Assembly: GCF_029227915.1 (NCBI RefSeq)
Contig: NC_079875.1
Coordinates: 40,507,201 to 40,571,200 of the forward strand
DNA length: 64,000 nucleotides
Reading direction: 5' to 3'
DNA from: Hydractinia symbiolongicarpus
Lineage: Eukaryota; Cnidaria; Hydrozoa; Anthoathecata; Hydractiniidae
This document shows, in pieces, positions 1 through 13,138 of this stretch. Each line of letters starts with the position of its first letter. Position 1 is the stretch's first letter. Position numbers and translations under genes: made by a program. A model generated the notes under the pieces. It did no database searches. It saw nothing but the letters and a program-made list of their open reading frames with translations, and was not told the origin of the DNA.

Positions 1-3000
1 CAACATGTATTTAGCGATATTTTTTTGATATTACTGGGTTGCATCGCTTTTAACAATGAAACGATTGACTGTGGGACGTAATTGAACTAACTTTGGACTG
101 TGACCTGATAAATGTGATAAATGAGACAATTGGACTCCAAGAAATACCATTATTGTTAATTTGACGTGATTGACGGAACTCAGCGATTACACTGGACTCT
201 GTGGCAGCGCTTCATTTAAGAATTATGATAAAAAAGTCATTTTTTTATTGTGGCACCAATCCTAGACATTATCGCGCGCTGAGGAAATAGCGACAGTTTC
301 AAAAACTACATTTCATTGGCTTTCTAACGGTGTCAGTCCGTTTGAGTTACAACGGTTGGGTCACATATTCGTACCAACATGTATTTAGCGATATTTTTTT
401 GATATTACTAGGTTGCATCGCTTTTAACAATGAAACGTTGACTGTGGGACTTAATTCCACTAACTTTGGACTGTGACCTGATAAATGTGATAAATGAGGA
501 AATTGGACTCCAAGAAATAACATTCTTCTAAATTTGACGTGATTGCCGGAACTCAGCGTTTACACTGGGCACTGTGATAGCGCTTCATTTAAAAATTAAG
601 CTAAAAAAAGTCATTTTTTTCCGTGGGACCTATCCTACCCGTTAGCGCGCGTTGAAGAAAAAGCGACAGTTTCAAAAACTACATTTCATTGACTTTCTAA
701 CAGTGTCAGTCCGTTTGAGGTACAACGGTTGGGTCACATATTCGTACCAACATGTATTTAGCGATATTTTTTTGATATTACTAGGTTGCATCGCTTTTAA
801 CAATGAAACGTTGACTGTGGGACTTAATTGCACTAACTTTGGACTGTGACCTGATAAATGTGATAAATGAGGAAATTGGACTCCAAGAAATAACATTCTT
901 CTAAATTTGACGTGATTGCCGGAACTCAGCGTTTACACTGGGCACTGTGATAGCGCTTCATTTAAAAATTAAGCTAAAAAAAGTCATTTTTTTCCGTGGG
1001 ACCTATCCTACCCGTCAGCGCGCGTTGAAGAAAAAGCGACAGTTTTAAAAACTAAATTTCATTGACTTTCGAACGGCGTCAGTCCGTTTCAGTTACAACG
1101 GTTTGGTCACATATTCGTACCAACATGTATTTAGCGATATTTTTTTGATATTACTGGGTTGCATCGCTTTTAACAATGAAACGATTGACTGTGGGACGTA
1201 ATTGAACTAACTTTGGACTGTGACCTGATAAATGTGATAAATGAGACAATTGGACTCCAAGAAATACCATTATTGTTAATTTGACGTGATTGACGGAACT
1301 CAGCGATTACACTGGACTCTGTGGCAGCGCTTCATTTAAGAATTATGATAAAAAAGTCATTTTTTTATTGTGGCACCAATCCTAGACATTATCGCGCGCT
1401 GAGGAAATAGCGACAGTTTCAAAAACTACATTTCATTGGCTTTCTAACGGTGTCAGTCCGTTTGAGTTACAACGGTTGGGTCACATATTCGTACCAACAT
1501 GTATTTAGCGATATTTTTTTGATATTACTAGGTTGCATCGCTTTTAACAATGAAACGTTGACTGTGGGACTTAATTCCACTAACTTTGGACTGTGACCTG
1601 ATAAATGTGATAAATGAGGAAATTGGACTCCAAGAAATAACATTCTTCTAAATTTGAGGTGATTGCCGGAACTCAGCGTTTACACTGGGCACTGTGATAG
1701 CGCTTCATTTAAAAATTAAGCTAAAAAAAGTCATTTTTTTCCGTGGGACCTATCCTACCCGTTAGCGCGCGTTGAAGAAAAAGCGACAGTTTCAAAAACT
1801 ACATTTCATTGACTTTCTAACAGTGTCAGTCCCTTTGAGTTACAACGGTTGGGTCACATATTAGTGCCAATATGTATTTAGCGATATTTTTCTGATATTA
1901 CTAGGTTGCATCGCTTTTAACAATGAAACGTTGACTGTGGGACTTAATTGGACTAACTTTGGACTGTGACCTGATAAATGTGATGAATGAGACAATTGGA
2001 CTCCAAGAAATAACATTCTTGTTAATTTGATGTGATTGCCGGAACTCAGCGATTACACTGGGCACTGTGGTAGCGCTTCATTTAAAAATTAAGCTAAAAA
2101 AAGTCATTTTTTTTCTGTGGGACCTATCCTAGCCGTTATCGCGCGCTGAAGAAATAGAGACAGTTTCAAAAACTACATTTCATTGGCTTTCTAACGGTGT
2201 CAGTCCGTTTGAGGTACAACGGTTGGGTCACATATTCGTACCAACATGTATTTAGCGATATTTTTCAAGTATCACCAGGTTGTATCGCTTTTAACAATGA
2301 AACGATTGACTGTGGGACTTAATTGAGCTAACTTTGGACTGTGACCTGATAAATGTGATAAATGAGACAATTGGACTCCAAGAAATAACAGTCTTGTTAA
2401 TTTGATGTGATTGCCGGAACTTAGCGATTACACTGGGCACTGTGGTAGCGCTTCATTTAAAAATTAGGCTAAAAAAAGTCATTTTTTTACTGTGTGACCT
2501 ATCCTAGCCGTTAGCGCGCGTTGAAGAAAAAGCGACAGTTTCAAAAAGTACATTTCATTGACTTTCTAACAGTGTCAGTCCCTTTGAGTTACAACGGTTG
2601 GGTCACATATTAGTACCAATATGTATTTAGCGATATTTTTCTGATATTACTAGGTTGCATCGCTTTTAACAATGAAACGATTGACTGTGGGACTTAATTG
2701 AGCTAACTTTGGACTGTCACCTGATAAATGTGATAAATCAGATAATTGGACTCCTAGAAATAACATTCTTCTAAATTTGACGTGATTGCCGGAACTCAGC
2801 GATTACACTGGGCACTGTGGTAGCGCTTCATTTAAAAATTAAGCTAAAAAAAGTCATTTTTTTTCTGTGGGACCTATCCTAGCCGTTATCGCGCGCTGAA
2901 GAAATAGAGACAGTTTCAAAAACTACATTTCATTGGCTTTCTAACGGTGTCAGTCCGTTTGAGTTACAACGGTTGGGTCACATATTCGTACCAACATGTA

Positions 3001-6000
3001 TTTAGCGATATTTTTTTGATATTACTAGGTTGCATCGCTTTTAACTATGAAACGATTGACTGTGGGACTTAATTAAGCCAACTTTGGACTGTCACCTGAT
3101 AAATGCGATAAAGGAGACAATTGGACTCCAAGAAAAATTATTCTTCTTAATTTGACATGATTGCCGAAACTCAGCGATTACACTGGACTCTGTGGCAGCG
3201 CTTCATTTAAGAATTATGATAAAAAAGTCATTTTTTTATTGTGGCACCAATCCTAGACATTATCGCGCGCTGAGGAAATAGCGACAGTTTCAAAAACTAC
3301 ATTTCATTGGCTTTCTAACGGTGTCAGTCCGTTTGAGTTACAACGGTTGGGTCACATATTCGTACCAACATGTATTTAGCGATATTTTTTTGATATTACT
3401 AGGTTGCATCGCTTTTAACAATGAAACGTTGACTGTGGGACTTAATTCCACTAACTTTGGACTGTGACCTGATAAATGTGATAAATGAGGAAATTGGACT
3501 CCAAGAAATAACATTCTTCTAAATTTGACGTGATTGCCGGAACTCAGCGTTTACACTGGGCACTGTGATAGCGCTTCATTTAAAAATTAAGCTAAAAAAA
3601 GTCATTTTTTTCCGTGGGACCTATCCTACCCGTTAGCGCGCGTTGAAGAAAAAGCGACAGTTTCAAAAACTACATTTCATTGACTTTCTAACAGTGTCAG
3701 TCCCTTTGAGTTACAACGGTTGGGTCACATATTAGTACCAATATGTATTTAGCGATATTTTTCTGATATTACTAGGTTGCATCGCTTTTAACAATGAAAC
3801 GTTGACTGTGGGACTTAATTGGACTAACTTTGGACTGTGACCTGATAAATGTGATGAATGAGACAATTGGACTCCAAGAAATAACATTCTTGTTAATTTG
3901 ATGTGATTGCCGGAACTCAGCGATTACACTGGGCACTGTGGTAGCGCTTCATTTAAGAATTATGATAAAAAAGTCATTTTTTTATTGTGGCACCAATCCT
4001 AGACATTATCGCGCGCTGAGGAAATAGCGACAGTTTCAAAAACTACATTTCATTGGCTTTCTAACGGTGTCAGTCCGTTTGAGTTACAACGGTTGGGTCA
4101 CATATTCGTACCAACATGTATTTAGCGATATTTTTTTGATATTACTAGGTTGCATCACTTTTAACAATGAAACGTTGACTGTGGGACTTAATTGCACTAA
4201 CTTTGGACTGTGACCTGATAAATGTGATAAATGAGGAAATTGGACTCCAAGAAATAACATTCTTCTAAATTTGACGTGATTGCCGGAACTCAGCGTTTAC
4301 ACTGGGCACTGTGATAGCGCTTCATTTAAAAATTAAGCTAAAAAAAGTCATTTTTTTCCGTGGGACCTATCCTACCCGTCAGCGCGCGTTGAAGAAAAAG
4401 CGACAGTTTTAAAAACTAAATTTCATTGACTTTCGAACGGCGTCAGTCCGTTTCAGTTACAACGGTTTGGTCACATATTCGTACCAACATGTATTTAGCG
4501 ATATTTTTTTGATATTACTGGGTTGCATCGCTTTTAACAATGAAACGATTGACTGTGGGACGTAATTGAACTAACTTTGGACTGTGACCTGATAAATGTG
4601 ATAAATGAGACAATTGGACTCCAAGAAATACCATTATTGTTAATTTGACGTGATTGACGGAACTCAGCGATTACACTGGACTCTGTGGCAGCGCTTCATT
4701 TAAGAATTATGATAAAAAAGTCATTTTTTTATTGTGGCACCAATCCTAGACATTATCGCGCGCTGAGGAAATAGCGACAGTTTCAAAAACTACATTTCAT
4801 TGGCTTTCTAACGGTGTCAGTCCGTTTGAGTTACAACGGTTGGGTCACATATTCGTACCAACATGTATTTAGCGATATTTTTTTGATATTACTAGGTTGC
4901 ATCGCTTTTAACAATGAAACGTTGACTGTGGGACTTAATTCCACTAACTTTGGACTGTGACCTGATAAATGTGATAAATGAGGAAATTGGACTCCAAGAA
5001 ATAACATTCTTCTAAATTTGACGTGATTGCCGGAACTCAGCGTTTACACTGGGCACTGTGATAGCGCTTCATTTAAAAATTAAGCTAAAAAAAGTCATTT
5101 TTTTCCGTGGGACCTATCCTACCCGTTAGCGCGCGTTGAAGAAAAAGCGACAGTTTCAAAAACTACATTTCATTGACTTTCTAACAGTGTCAGTCCCTTT
5201 GAGTTACAACGGTTGGGTCACATATTAGTACCAATATGTATTTAGCGATATTTTTCTGATATTACTAGGTTGCATCGCTTTTAACAATGAAACGTTGACT
5301 GTGGGACTTAATTGGACTAACTTTGGACTGTGACCTGATAAATGTGATGAATGAGACAATTGGACTCCAAGAAATAACATTCTTGTTAATTTGATGTGAT
5401 TGCCGGAACTCAGCGATTACACTGGGCACTGTGGTAGCGCTTCATTTAAAAATTAAGCTAAAAAAAGTCATTTTTTTCTGTGGGACCTATCCTAGCCGTT
5501 ATCGCGCGCTGAAGAAATAGAGACAGTTTCAAAAACTACATTTCATTGGCTTTCTAACGGTGTCAGTCCGTTTGAGGTACAACGGTTGGGTCACATATTC
5601 GTACCAACATGTATTTAGCGATATTTTTCAAGTATTACCAGGTTGTATCGCTTTTAACAATGAAACGATTGACTGTGGGACTTAATTGAGCTAACTTTGG
5701 ACTGTGACCTGATAAATGTGATAAATGAGACAATTGGACTCCAAGAAATAACAGTCTTGTTAATTTGATGTGATTGCCGGAACTTAGCGATTACACTGGG
5801 CACTGTGGTAGCGCTTCATTTAAAAATTAGGCTAAAAAAAGTCATTTTTTTACTGTGTGACCTATCCTAGCCGTTAGCGCGCGTTGAAGAAAAAGCGACA
5901 GTTTCAAAAAGTACATTTCATTGACTTTCTAACAGTGTCAGTCCCTTTGAGTTACAACGGTTGGGTCACATATTAGTACCAATATGTATTTAGCGATATT

Positions 6001-9000
6001 TTTCTGATATTACTAGGTTGCATCGCTTTTAACAATGAAACGATTGACTGTGGGACTTAATTGAGCTAACTTTGGACTGTCACCTGATAAATGTGATAAA
6101 TCAGATAATTGGACTCCTAGAAATAACATTCTTCTAAATTTGACGTGATTGCCGGAACTCAGCGATTACACTGGGCACTGTGGTAGCGCTTCATTTAAAA
6201 ATTAAGCTAAAAAAAGTCATTTTTTTTCTGTGGGACCTATCCTAGCCGTTATCACGCGCTGAAGAAATAGAGACAGTTTCAAAAACTACATTTCATTGGC
6301 TTTCTAACGGTGTCAGTCCGTTTGAGTTACAACGGTTGGGTCACATATTCCTACCAACATGTATTTAGCGATATTTTTTTGATATTACTAGGTTGCATCG
6401 CTTTTAACTATGAAACGATTGACTGTGGGACTTAATTAAGCCAACTTTGGACTGTCACCTGATAAATGCGATAAAGGAGACAATTGGACTCCAAGAAAAA
6501 TTATTCTTCTTAATTTGACATGATTGCCGAAACTCAGCGATTACACTGGACTCTGTGGCAGCGCTTCATTTAAGAATTATGATAAAAAAGTCATTTTTTT
6601 ATTGTGGCACCAATCCTAGACATTATCGCGCGCTGAGGAAATAGCGACAGTTTCAAAAACTACATTTCATTGGCTTTCTAACGGTGTCAGTCCGTTTGAG
6701 TTACAACGGTTGGGTCACATATTCGTACCAACATGTATTTAGCGATATTTTTTTGATATTACTAGGTTGCATCGCTTTTAACAATGAAACGTTGACTGTG
6801 GGACTTAATTGCACTAACTTTGGACTGTGACCTGATAAATGTGATAAATGAGGAAATTGGACTCCAAGAAATAACATTCTTCTAAATTTGACGTGATTGC
6901 CGGAACTCAGCGTTTACACTGGGCACTGTGATAGCGCTTCATTTAAAAATTAAGCTAAAAAAAGTCATTTTTTTCCGTGGGACCTATCCTACCCGTCAGC
7001 GCGCGTTGAAGAAAAAGCGACAGTTTTAAAAACTAAATTTCATTGACTTTCGAACGGCGTCAGTCCGTTTCAGTTACAACGGTTTGGTCACATATTCGTA
7101 CCAACATGTATTTAGCGATATTTTTTTGATATTACTGGGTTGCATCGCTTTTAACAATGAAACGATTGACTGTGGGATGTAATTGAACTAACTTTGGACT
7201 GTGACCTGATAAATGTGATAAATGAGACAATTGGACTCCAAGAAATACCATTATTGTTAATTTGACGTGATTGACGGAACTCAGCGATTACACTGGACTC
7301 TGTGGCAGCGCTTCATTTAAGAATTATGATAAAAAAGTCATTTTTTTATTGTGGCACCAATCCTAGACATTATCGCGCGCTGAGGAAATAGCGACAGTTT
7401 CAAAAACTACATTTCATTGGCTTTCTAACGGTGTCAGTCCGTTTGAGTTACAACGGTTGGGTCACATATTCGTACCAACATGTATTTAGCGATATTTTTT
7501 TGATATTACTAGGTTGCATCGCTTTTAACAATGAAACGTTGACTGTGGGACTTAATTCCACTAACTTTGGACTGTGACCTGATAAATGTGATAAATGAGG
7601 AAATTGGACTCCAAGAAATAACATTCTTCTAAATTTGACGTGATTGCCGGAACTCAGCGTTTACACTGGGCACTGTGATAGCGCTTCATTTAAAAATTAA
7701 GCTAAAAAAAGTCATTTTTTTCCGTGGGACCTATCCTACCCGTTAGCGCGCGTTGAAGAAAAAGCGACAGTTTCAAAAACTACATTTCATTGACTTTCTA
7801 ACAGTGTCAGTCCCTTTGAGTTACAACGGTTGGGTCACATATTAGTACCAATATGTATTTAGCGATATTTTTCTGATATTACTAGGTTGCATCGCTTTTA
7901 ACAATGAAACGTTGACTGTGGGACTTAATTGGACTAACTTTGGACTGTGACCTGATAAATGTGATGAATGAGACAATTGGACTCCAAGAAATAACATTCT
8001 TGTTAATTTGATGTGATTGCCGGAACTCAGCGATTACACTGGGCACTGTGGTAGCGCTTCATTTAAAAATTAAGCTAAAAAAAGTCATTTTTTTTCTGTG
8101 GGACCTATCCTAGCCGTTATCGCGCGCTGAAGAAATAGAGACAGTTTCAAAAACTACATTTCATTGGCTTTCTAACGGTGTCAGTCCGTTTGAGGTACAA
8201 CGGTTGGGTCACATATTCGTACCAACATGTATTTAGCGATATTTTTCAAGTATTACCAGGTTGTATCGCTTTTAACAATGAAACGATTGACTGTGGGACT
8301 TAATTGAGCTAACTTTGGACTGTGACCTGATAAATGTGATAAATGAGACAATTGGACTCCAAGAAATAACAGTCTTGTTAATTTGATGTGATTGCCGGAA
8401 CTTAGCGATTACACTGGGCACTGTGGTAGCGCTTCATTTAAAAATTAGGCTAAAAAAAGTCATTTTTTTACTGTGTGACCTATCCTAGCCGTTAGCGCGC
8501 GTTGAAGAAAAAGCGACAGTTTCAAAAAGTACATTTCATTGACTTTCTAACAGTGTCAGTCCCTTTGAGTTACAACGGTTGGGTCACATATTAGTACCAA
8601 TATGTATTTAGCGATATTTTTCTGATATTACTAGGTTGCATCGCTTTTAACAATGAAACGATTGACTGTCGGACTTAATTGAGCTAACTTTGGACTGTCA
8701 CCTGATAAATGTGATAAATCAGATAATTGGACTCCTAGAAATAACATTCTTCTAAATTTGACGTGATTGCCGGAACTCAGCGATTACACTGGGCACTGTG
8801 GTAGCGCTTCATTTAAAAATTAAGCTAAAAAAAGTCATTTTTTTTCTGTGGGACCTATCCTAGCCGTTATCGCGCGCTGAAGAAATAGAGACAGTTTCAA
8901 AAACTACATTTCATTGGCTTTCTAACGGTGTCAGTCCGTTTGAGTTACAACGGTTGGGTCACATATTCGTACCAACATGTATTTAGCGATATTTTTTTGA

Positions 9001-11296
9001 TATTACTAGGTTGCATCGCTTTTAACTATGAAACGATTGACTGTGGGACTTAATTAAGCCAACTTTGGACTGTCACCTGATAAATGCGATAAAGGAGACA
9101 ATTGGACTCCAAGAAAAATTATTCTTCTTAATTTGACATGATTGCCGAAACTCAGCGATTACACTGGACTCTGTGGCAGCGCTTCATTTAAGAATTATGA
9201 TAAAAAAGTCATTTTTTTATTGTGGGACCAATCCTAGACATTATCGCTCGCTGAGGAAATAGCGACAGTTTCAAAAACTACATTTCATTGGCTTTCTAAC
9301 GGTGTCAGTCCGTTTGAGTCACAACGGTTGGGTCACATACTCGTACCAACATGTATTTAGCGATATTTTTCTGATATTACTAGGTTGCATCGCTTTTAAC
9401 TATGAAACGATTGACTGTGGGACATAATTAAGCTAACTTTGGACTGTCACCTGATAAATGTGAAAAATGAGGAAATTGGACTCCAAGAAATAACATTCTT
9501 CTAAATTTGACGTGATTGCCGGAACTCAGCGTTTACACTGGGCACTGTGGTAGCGCTTCATTTAAGAGTTTAGATAAATAAGTCATTCTTTACTGTGGGA
9601 CCAATCCTATCCGTTATCGCGCGCTGAAGAAATAGCGAAAGTTTTAAAAACTAAATTTCATTGACTTTCGAACGGCGTCAGTCCGTTTCAGTTACAACGG
9701 TTTGGTCACATATTCGTACCAACATGTATTTAGCGATATTTTTTTGATATTACTGGGTTGCATCGCTTTTAACAATGAAACGATTGACTGTGGGACGTAA
9801 TTGAACTAACTTTGGACTGTGACCTGATAAATGTGATAAATGAGACAATTGGACTCCAAGAAATACCATTATTGTTAATTTGACGTGATTGACGGAACTC
9901 AGCGATTACACTGGACTCTGTGGCAGCGCTTCATTTAAGAATTATGAGATAAAAGTCATTTTTTTATTGTGGCACCAATCCTAGACATTATCGCGCGCTG
10001 AGGAAATAGCGACAGTTTCAAAAACTACATTTCATTGGCTTTCTAACGGTGTCAGTCCGTTTGAGTTACAACGGATGGGTCACATATTCGTACCAACATG
10101 TATTTAGCGATATTTTTTTGATATTACTAGGTTGCATCGCTTTTAACAATGAAACGTTGACTGTGGGACTTAATTCCACTAACTTTGGACTGTGACCTGA
10201 TAAATGTGATAAATGAGGAAATTGAACTCCAAGAAATAACATTCTTCTAAATTTGACGTGATTGCCGGAACTCAGCGTTTACACTGGGCACTGTGATAGC
10301 GCTTCATTTAAAAATTAAGCTAAAAAAAGTCATTTTTTTCCGTGGGACCTATCCTACCCGTTAGCGCGCGTTGAAGAAAAAGCGACAGTTTCAAAAACTA
10401 CATTTCATTGACTTTCTAACAGTGTCAGTCCCTTTGAGTTACAACGGTTGGGTCACATATTAGTACCAATATGTATTTAGCGATATTTTTCTGATATTAC
10501 TAGGTTGCATCGCTTTTAACAATGAAACGTTGACTGTGGGACTTAATTGGACTAACTTTGGACTGTGACCTGATAAATGTGATGAGTGAGACAATTGGAC
10601 TCCAAGAAATAACATTCTTGTTAATTTGATGTGATTGCCGGAACTCAGCGATTACACTGGGCACTGTGGTAGCGCTTCATTTAAAAATTAAGCTAAAAAA
10701 AGTCATTTTTTTTCTGTGGGACCTATCCTAGCCGTTATCGCGCGCTGAAGAAATAGAGACAGTTTCAAAAACTACATTTCATTGGCTTTCTAACGGTGTC
10801 AGTCCCTTTGAGGTACAACGGTTGGGTCACATATTCGTACCAACATGTATTTAGCGATATTTTTCAAGTATTACCAGGTTGTATCGCTTTTAACAATGAA
10901 ACGATTGACTGTGGGACTTAATTGAGCTAACTTTGGACTGTGACCTGATAAATGTGATAAATGAGACAATTGGACTCCAAGAAATAACAGTCTTGTTAAT
11001 TTGATGTGATTGCCGGAACTTAGCGATTACACTGGGCACTGTGGTAGCGCTTCATTTAAAAATTAGGCTAAAAAAAGTCATTTTTTTACTGTGTGACCTA
11101 TCCTAGCCGTTAGCGCGCGTTGAAGAAAAAGCGACAGTTTCAAAAACTACATTTCATTGACTTTCTAACGGTGTCAGTCCCTTTGAGTTGCAACGGTTGG
11201 GTCACATACTCGTACCAACATGTATTTAGCGATATTTTTCTGATATTACTAGGTTGCATCGCTTTTAACTATGAAACGATTGACTGTGGGACATAA
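1..11296. repeat. Satellite array, left block (about 373-bp monomers, 7-mer HOR)
   Basis: Head-to-tail monomers. The motif cgacagttt recurs at 291, 664, 1037, 1411 and 1784, giving a 373-374 bp period and about 30 monomers. Distinct monomer types recur in a fixed order, forming a seven-monomer higher-order repeat. A diagnostic monomer (reading attactggg and gacgtaattgaac) starts at 1, 1,121, 4,485, 7,102 and 9,720, so two successive copies are 2,617 and 2,618 bp. The first copy is short (three monomers) and the second long (nine). I see no coding signal; ORFs here are short and recur only because the repeat does. The block ends at the TTAA-flanked element. A centromeric or heterochromatic role is possible but not shown. 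Confidence 0.97.
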
Positions 11297-11311
11297 TTAA
11301 CCCTATTCGGT

Positions 11312-11340
11312 CCGGGGGGGGGGGCGGATTCCGCCCCCCC
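11312..11340. repeat. GC-rich subterminal hairpin, left end of the TTAA element
   Basis: A run of G, then cggattccg, then a run of C. It folds on itself and is mirrored near the other end of the element. Confidence 0.8.
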
Positions 11341-11857
11341 TGACGGTTTTTTTTTAATAACTCCTGATTGCTTTCTTATATGGCTATGATACTTACTGAG
11401 TTTCAACATTTATCTATTAGACACCTGCATGCAAAAATTTTTAGGTCCCATACCTTTCAGAGGCTTTGATATTGGCCATTACTCGAAACTACCCCTAAAA
11501 TCTCTATGAAATCCTTATAATGGGGAAAATATAATAACTCCTGTTAGGATTATCCTTAGAACTTTAAACTTGCAACACAACTTTATTTCATCAAGAAGAA
11601 TCATTTTGAATAATTTTGACACGTGACTATTCCGATTTCCCGATTTTGTCGGATTTTACCCGAAAATCGGAATAAAACGGATTTTCGGGCAATTTTTGGC
11701 AATTTTTTATTTCATCCATGTAAAAACCGGAAGATATATTAAAAAAATTTTATTTAGCTTTCAGAAACTTCAAACAGAATGTAAAAATTCGCTCTAGAAC
11801 AAAAGTAATTATATTTTAAGCAGATAGTGGAATTTTTAACAATTTTCAAGCCCCTGA

Positions 11858-11865
11858 TGACGTCA
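11858..11865. promoter_or_regulatory. CRE-like octamer TGACGTCA
   Basis: Perfect palindrome matching the consensus bound by CREB/ATF bZIP factors. It sits inside the TTAA element. Function is not shown and an eight-base match can occur by chance. Confidence 0.25.
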
Positions 11866-11980
11866 CAGAAAATGTGCTGACGCAGGCAAAAAATTTTTGT
11901 CACCATTTTGTTCCTTTTATGACGTACTATAAGTGTGCCAAGTTTGATTCAATTTGAACAATCCTATAAAAAGTTATTGA

Positions 11981-12007
11981 GGGGGGGCGGAATCCGCCCC
12001 CCCCCGG
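11981..12007. repeat. GC-rich subterminal hairpin, right end of the TTAA element
   Basis: A run of G, then cggaatccg, then a run of C. It is the counterpart of the left hairpin but lies about 25 bp further in from its end, so the subterminal parts are not symmetric. Confidence 0.8.
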
Positions 12008-13138
12008 TCATAGTATGTTCGAAAAACCCCGGACCGAATAGGGTTAAGCTAACTTTGGACCGTCACCTGATAAATGTGAAAAATGAGACAATTGGACTCC
12101 AAGAAAAAACATTCTTCTTAATTTGACATGATTGCCGAAACTCAGCGATTACACTGGGCTCTGTGGTAGCGCTTCATTTAAGAGTTTAGATAAATAAGTC
12201 ATTCTTTACTGTGGGACCAATCCTATCCGTTATCGCGCGTTGAAGAAATGGCGACAGTTTTAAAAACTAAATTTCATTGACTTTCGAACGGCGTCAGTCC
12301 GTTTCAGTTACAACAGTTTGGTCACATATTCGTACCAACATGTATTTAGCGATATTTTTTTGATATTACTAGGTTGCATCGCTTTTAACAATGAAAGGAT
12401 TGACTGTTGGACGTAATTGAACTAACTTTGGACTGTGACCTGATAAATGTGATAAATGAGACAATTGGACTCCAAGAAATACCATTATTGTTAATTTGAC
12501 GTGATTGACGGAACTCAGCGATTACACTGGGCACTGTGGTAGCGCTTCATTTAAAAAATAAGCTAAAAAAAGTCATTTTTTTCTGTGGGACCTATCCTAG
12601 CCGTTAGCGCGCGTTGAAGAAAAAGCGACAGTTTCAAAAACTACATTTCATTGACTTTATAACGGTGTCAGTCCGTTTGAGTTACAACGGTTGGGTCACA
12701 TATTCGTACCAACATGTATTTAGCGATATTTTTCTGATATTACTAGGTTGCATCTCTTTTAACTATGAAACGATTGACTGTGGGACTTAATTAAGCCAAC
12801 TTTGGACTGTCACCTGATAAATGCGATAAAGGAGACAATTGGACTCCAAGAAAAATTATTCTTCTTAATTTGACATGATTGCCGAAACTCAGCGATTACA
12901 CTGGACTCTGTGGCAGCGCTTCATTTAAGAATTATGATAAAAAAGTCATTTTTTTATTGTGGGACCAATCCTAGACATTATCGCGCGCTGAGGAAATAGC
13001 GACAGTTTCAAAAACTACAATTCATTGACTTTCTAACGGTGTCAGTCCGTTTGAGTTTCAACGGTTGTGTCACATATTCGTACCAACATGTATTTAGCGA
13101 TATTTTTTTGATATTGCTAGGTTGCATCGCTTTTAACA

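Larger units (their letters stand above)
11297..12047. mobile_element. TTAA-flanked non-autonomous DNA transposon (MITE), 743 bp plus target duplications
   Basis: The element occupies 11,301-12,043 and is flanked on both sides by TTAA (11,297-11,300 and 12,044-12,047). Its ends are inverted copies of CCCTATTCGGTCCGGGG (17 bp, perfect). The uninterrupted sequence survives in a sister monomer near 9,428-9,431, where the same flanks join through a single TTAA, which confirms boundaries and duplication. There is no long ORF; the 63-codon frame at 11,935 reads out through the end and is not convincing. A TTAA target with CCC-starting ends fits piggyBac, and TTAA is also used by Kolobok, so the superfamily is left open. 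Interior features are very GC-rich subterminal hairpins, a 10-bp inverted repeat (11,659-11,668 and 11,680-11,689) and a TGACGTCA octamer at 11,858. Confidence 0.93.

Noticed and set aside
652-896. Short plus- and minus-strand ORFs of 61-74 codons in the satellite (also near 13,008, 19,356, 22,343, 46,904, 53,251, 53,997 and 57,074)
   Set aside because: They all translate the same part of the monomer, break in most copies and have no independent coding signal.
1-11296. CRISPR-like or phage-type direct repeats
   Set aside because: Units are about 373 bp, contiguous, without spacers, in a eukaryotic context.
11935-12126. 63-codon ORF crossing the right end of the TTAA element
   Set aside because: It runs out of the transposon into satellite, includes the GC-rich hairpin and shows no protein family features.
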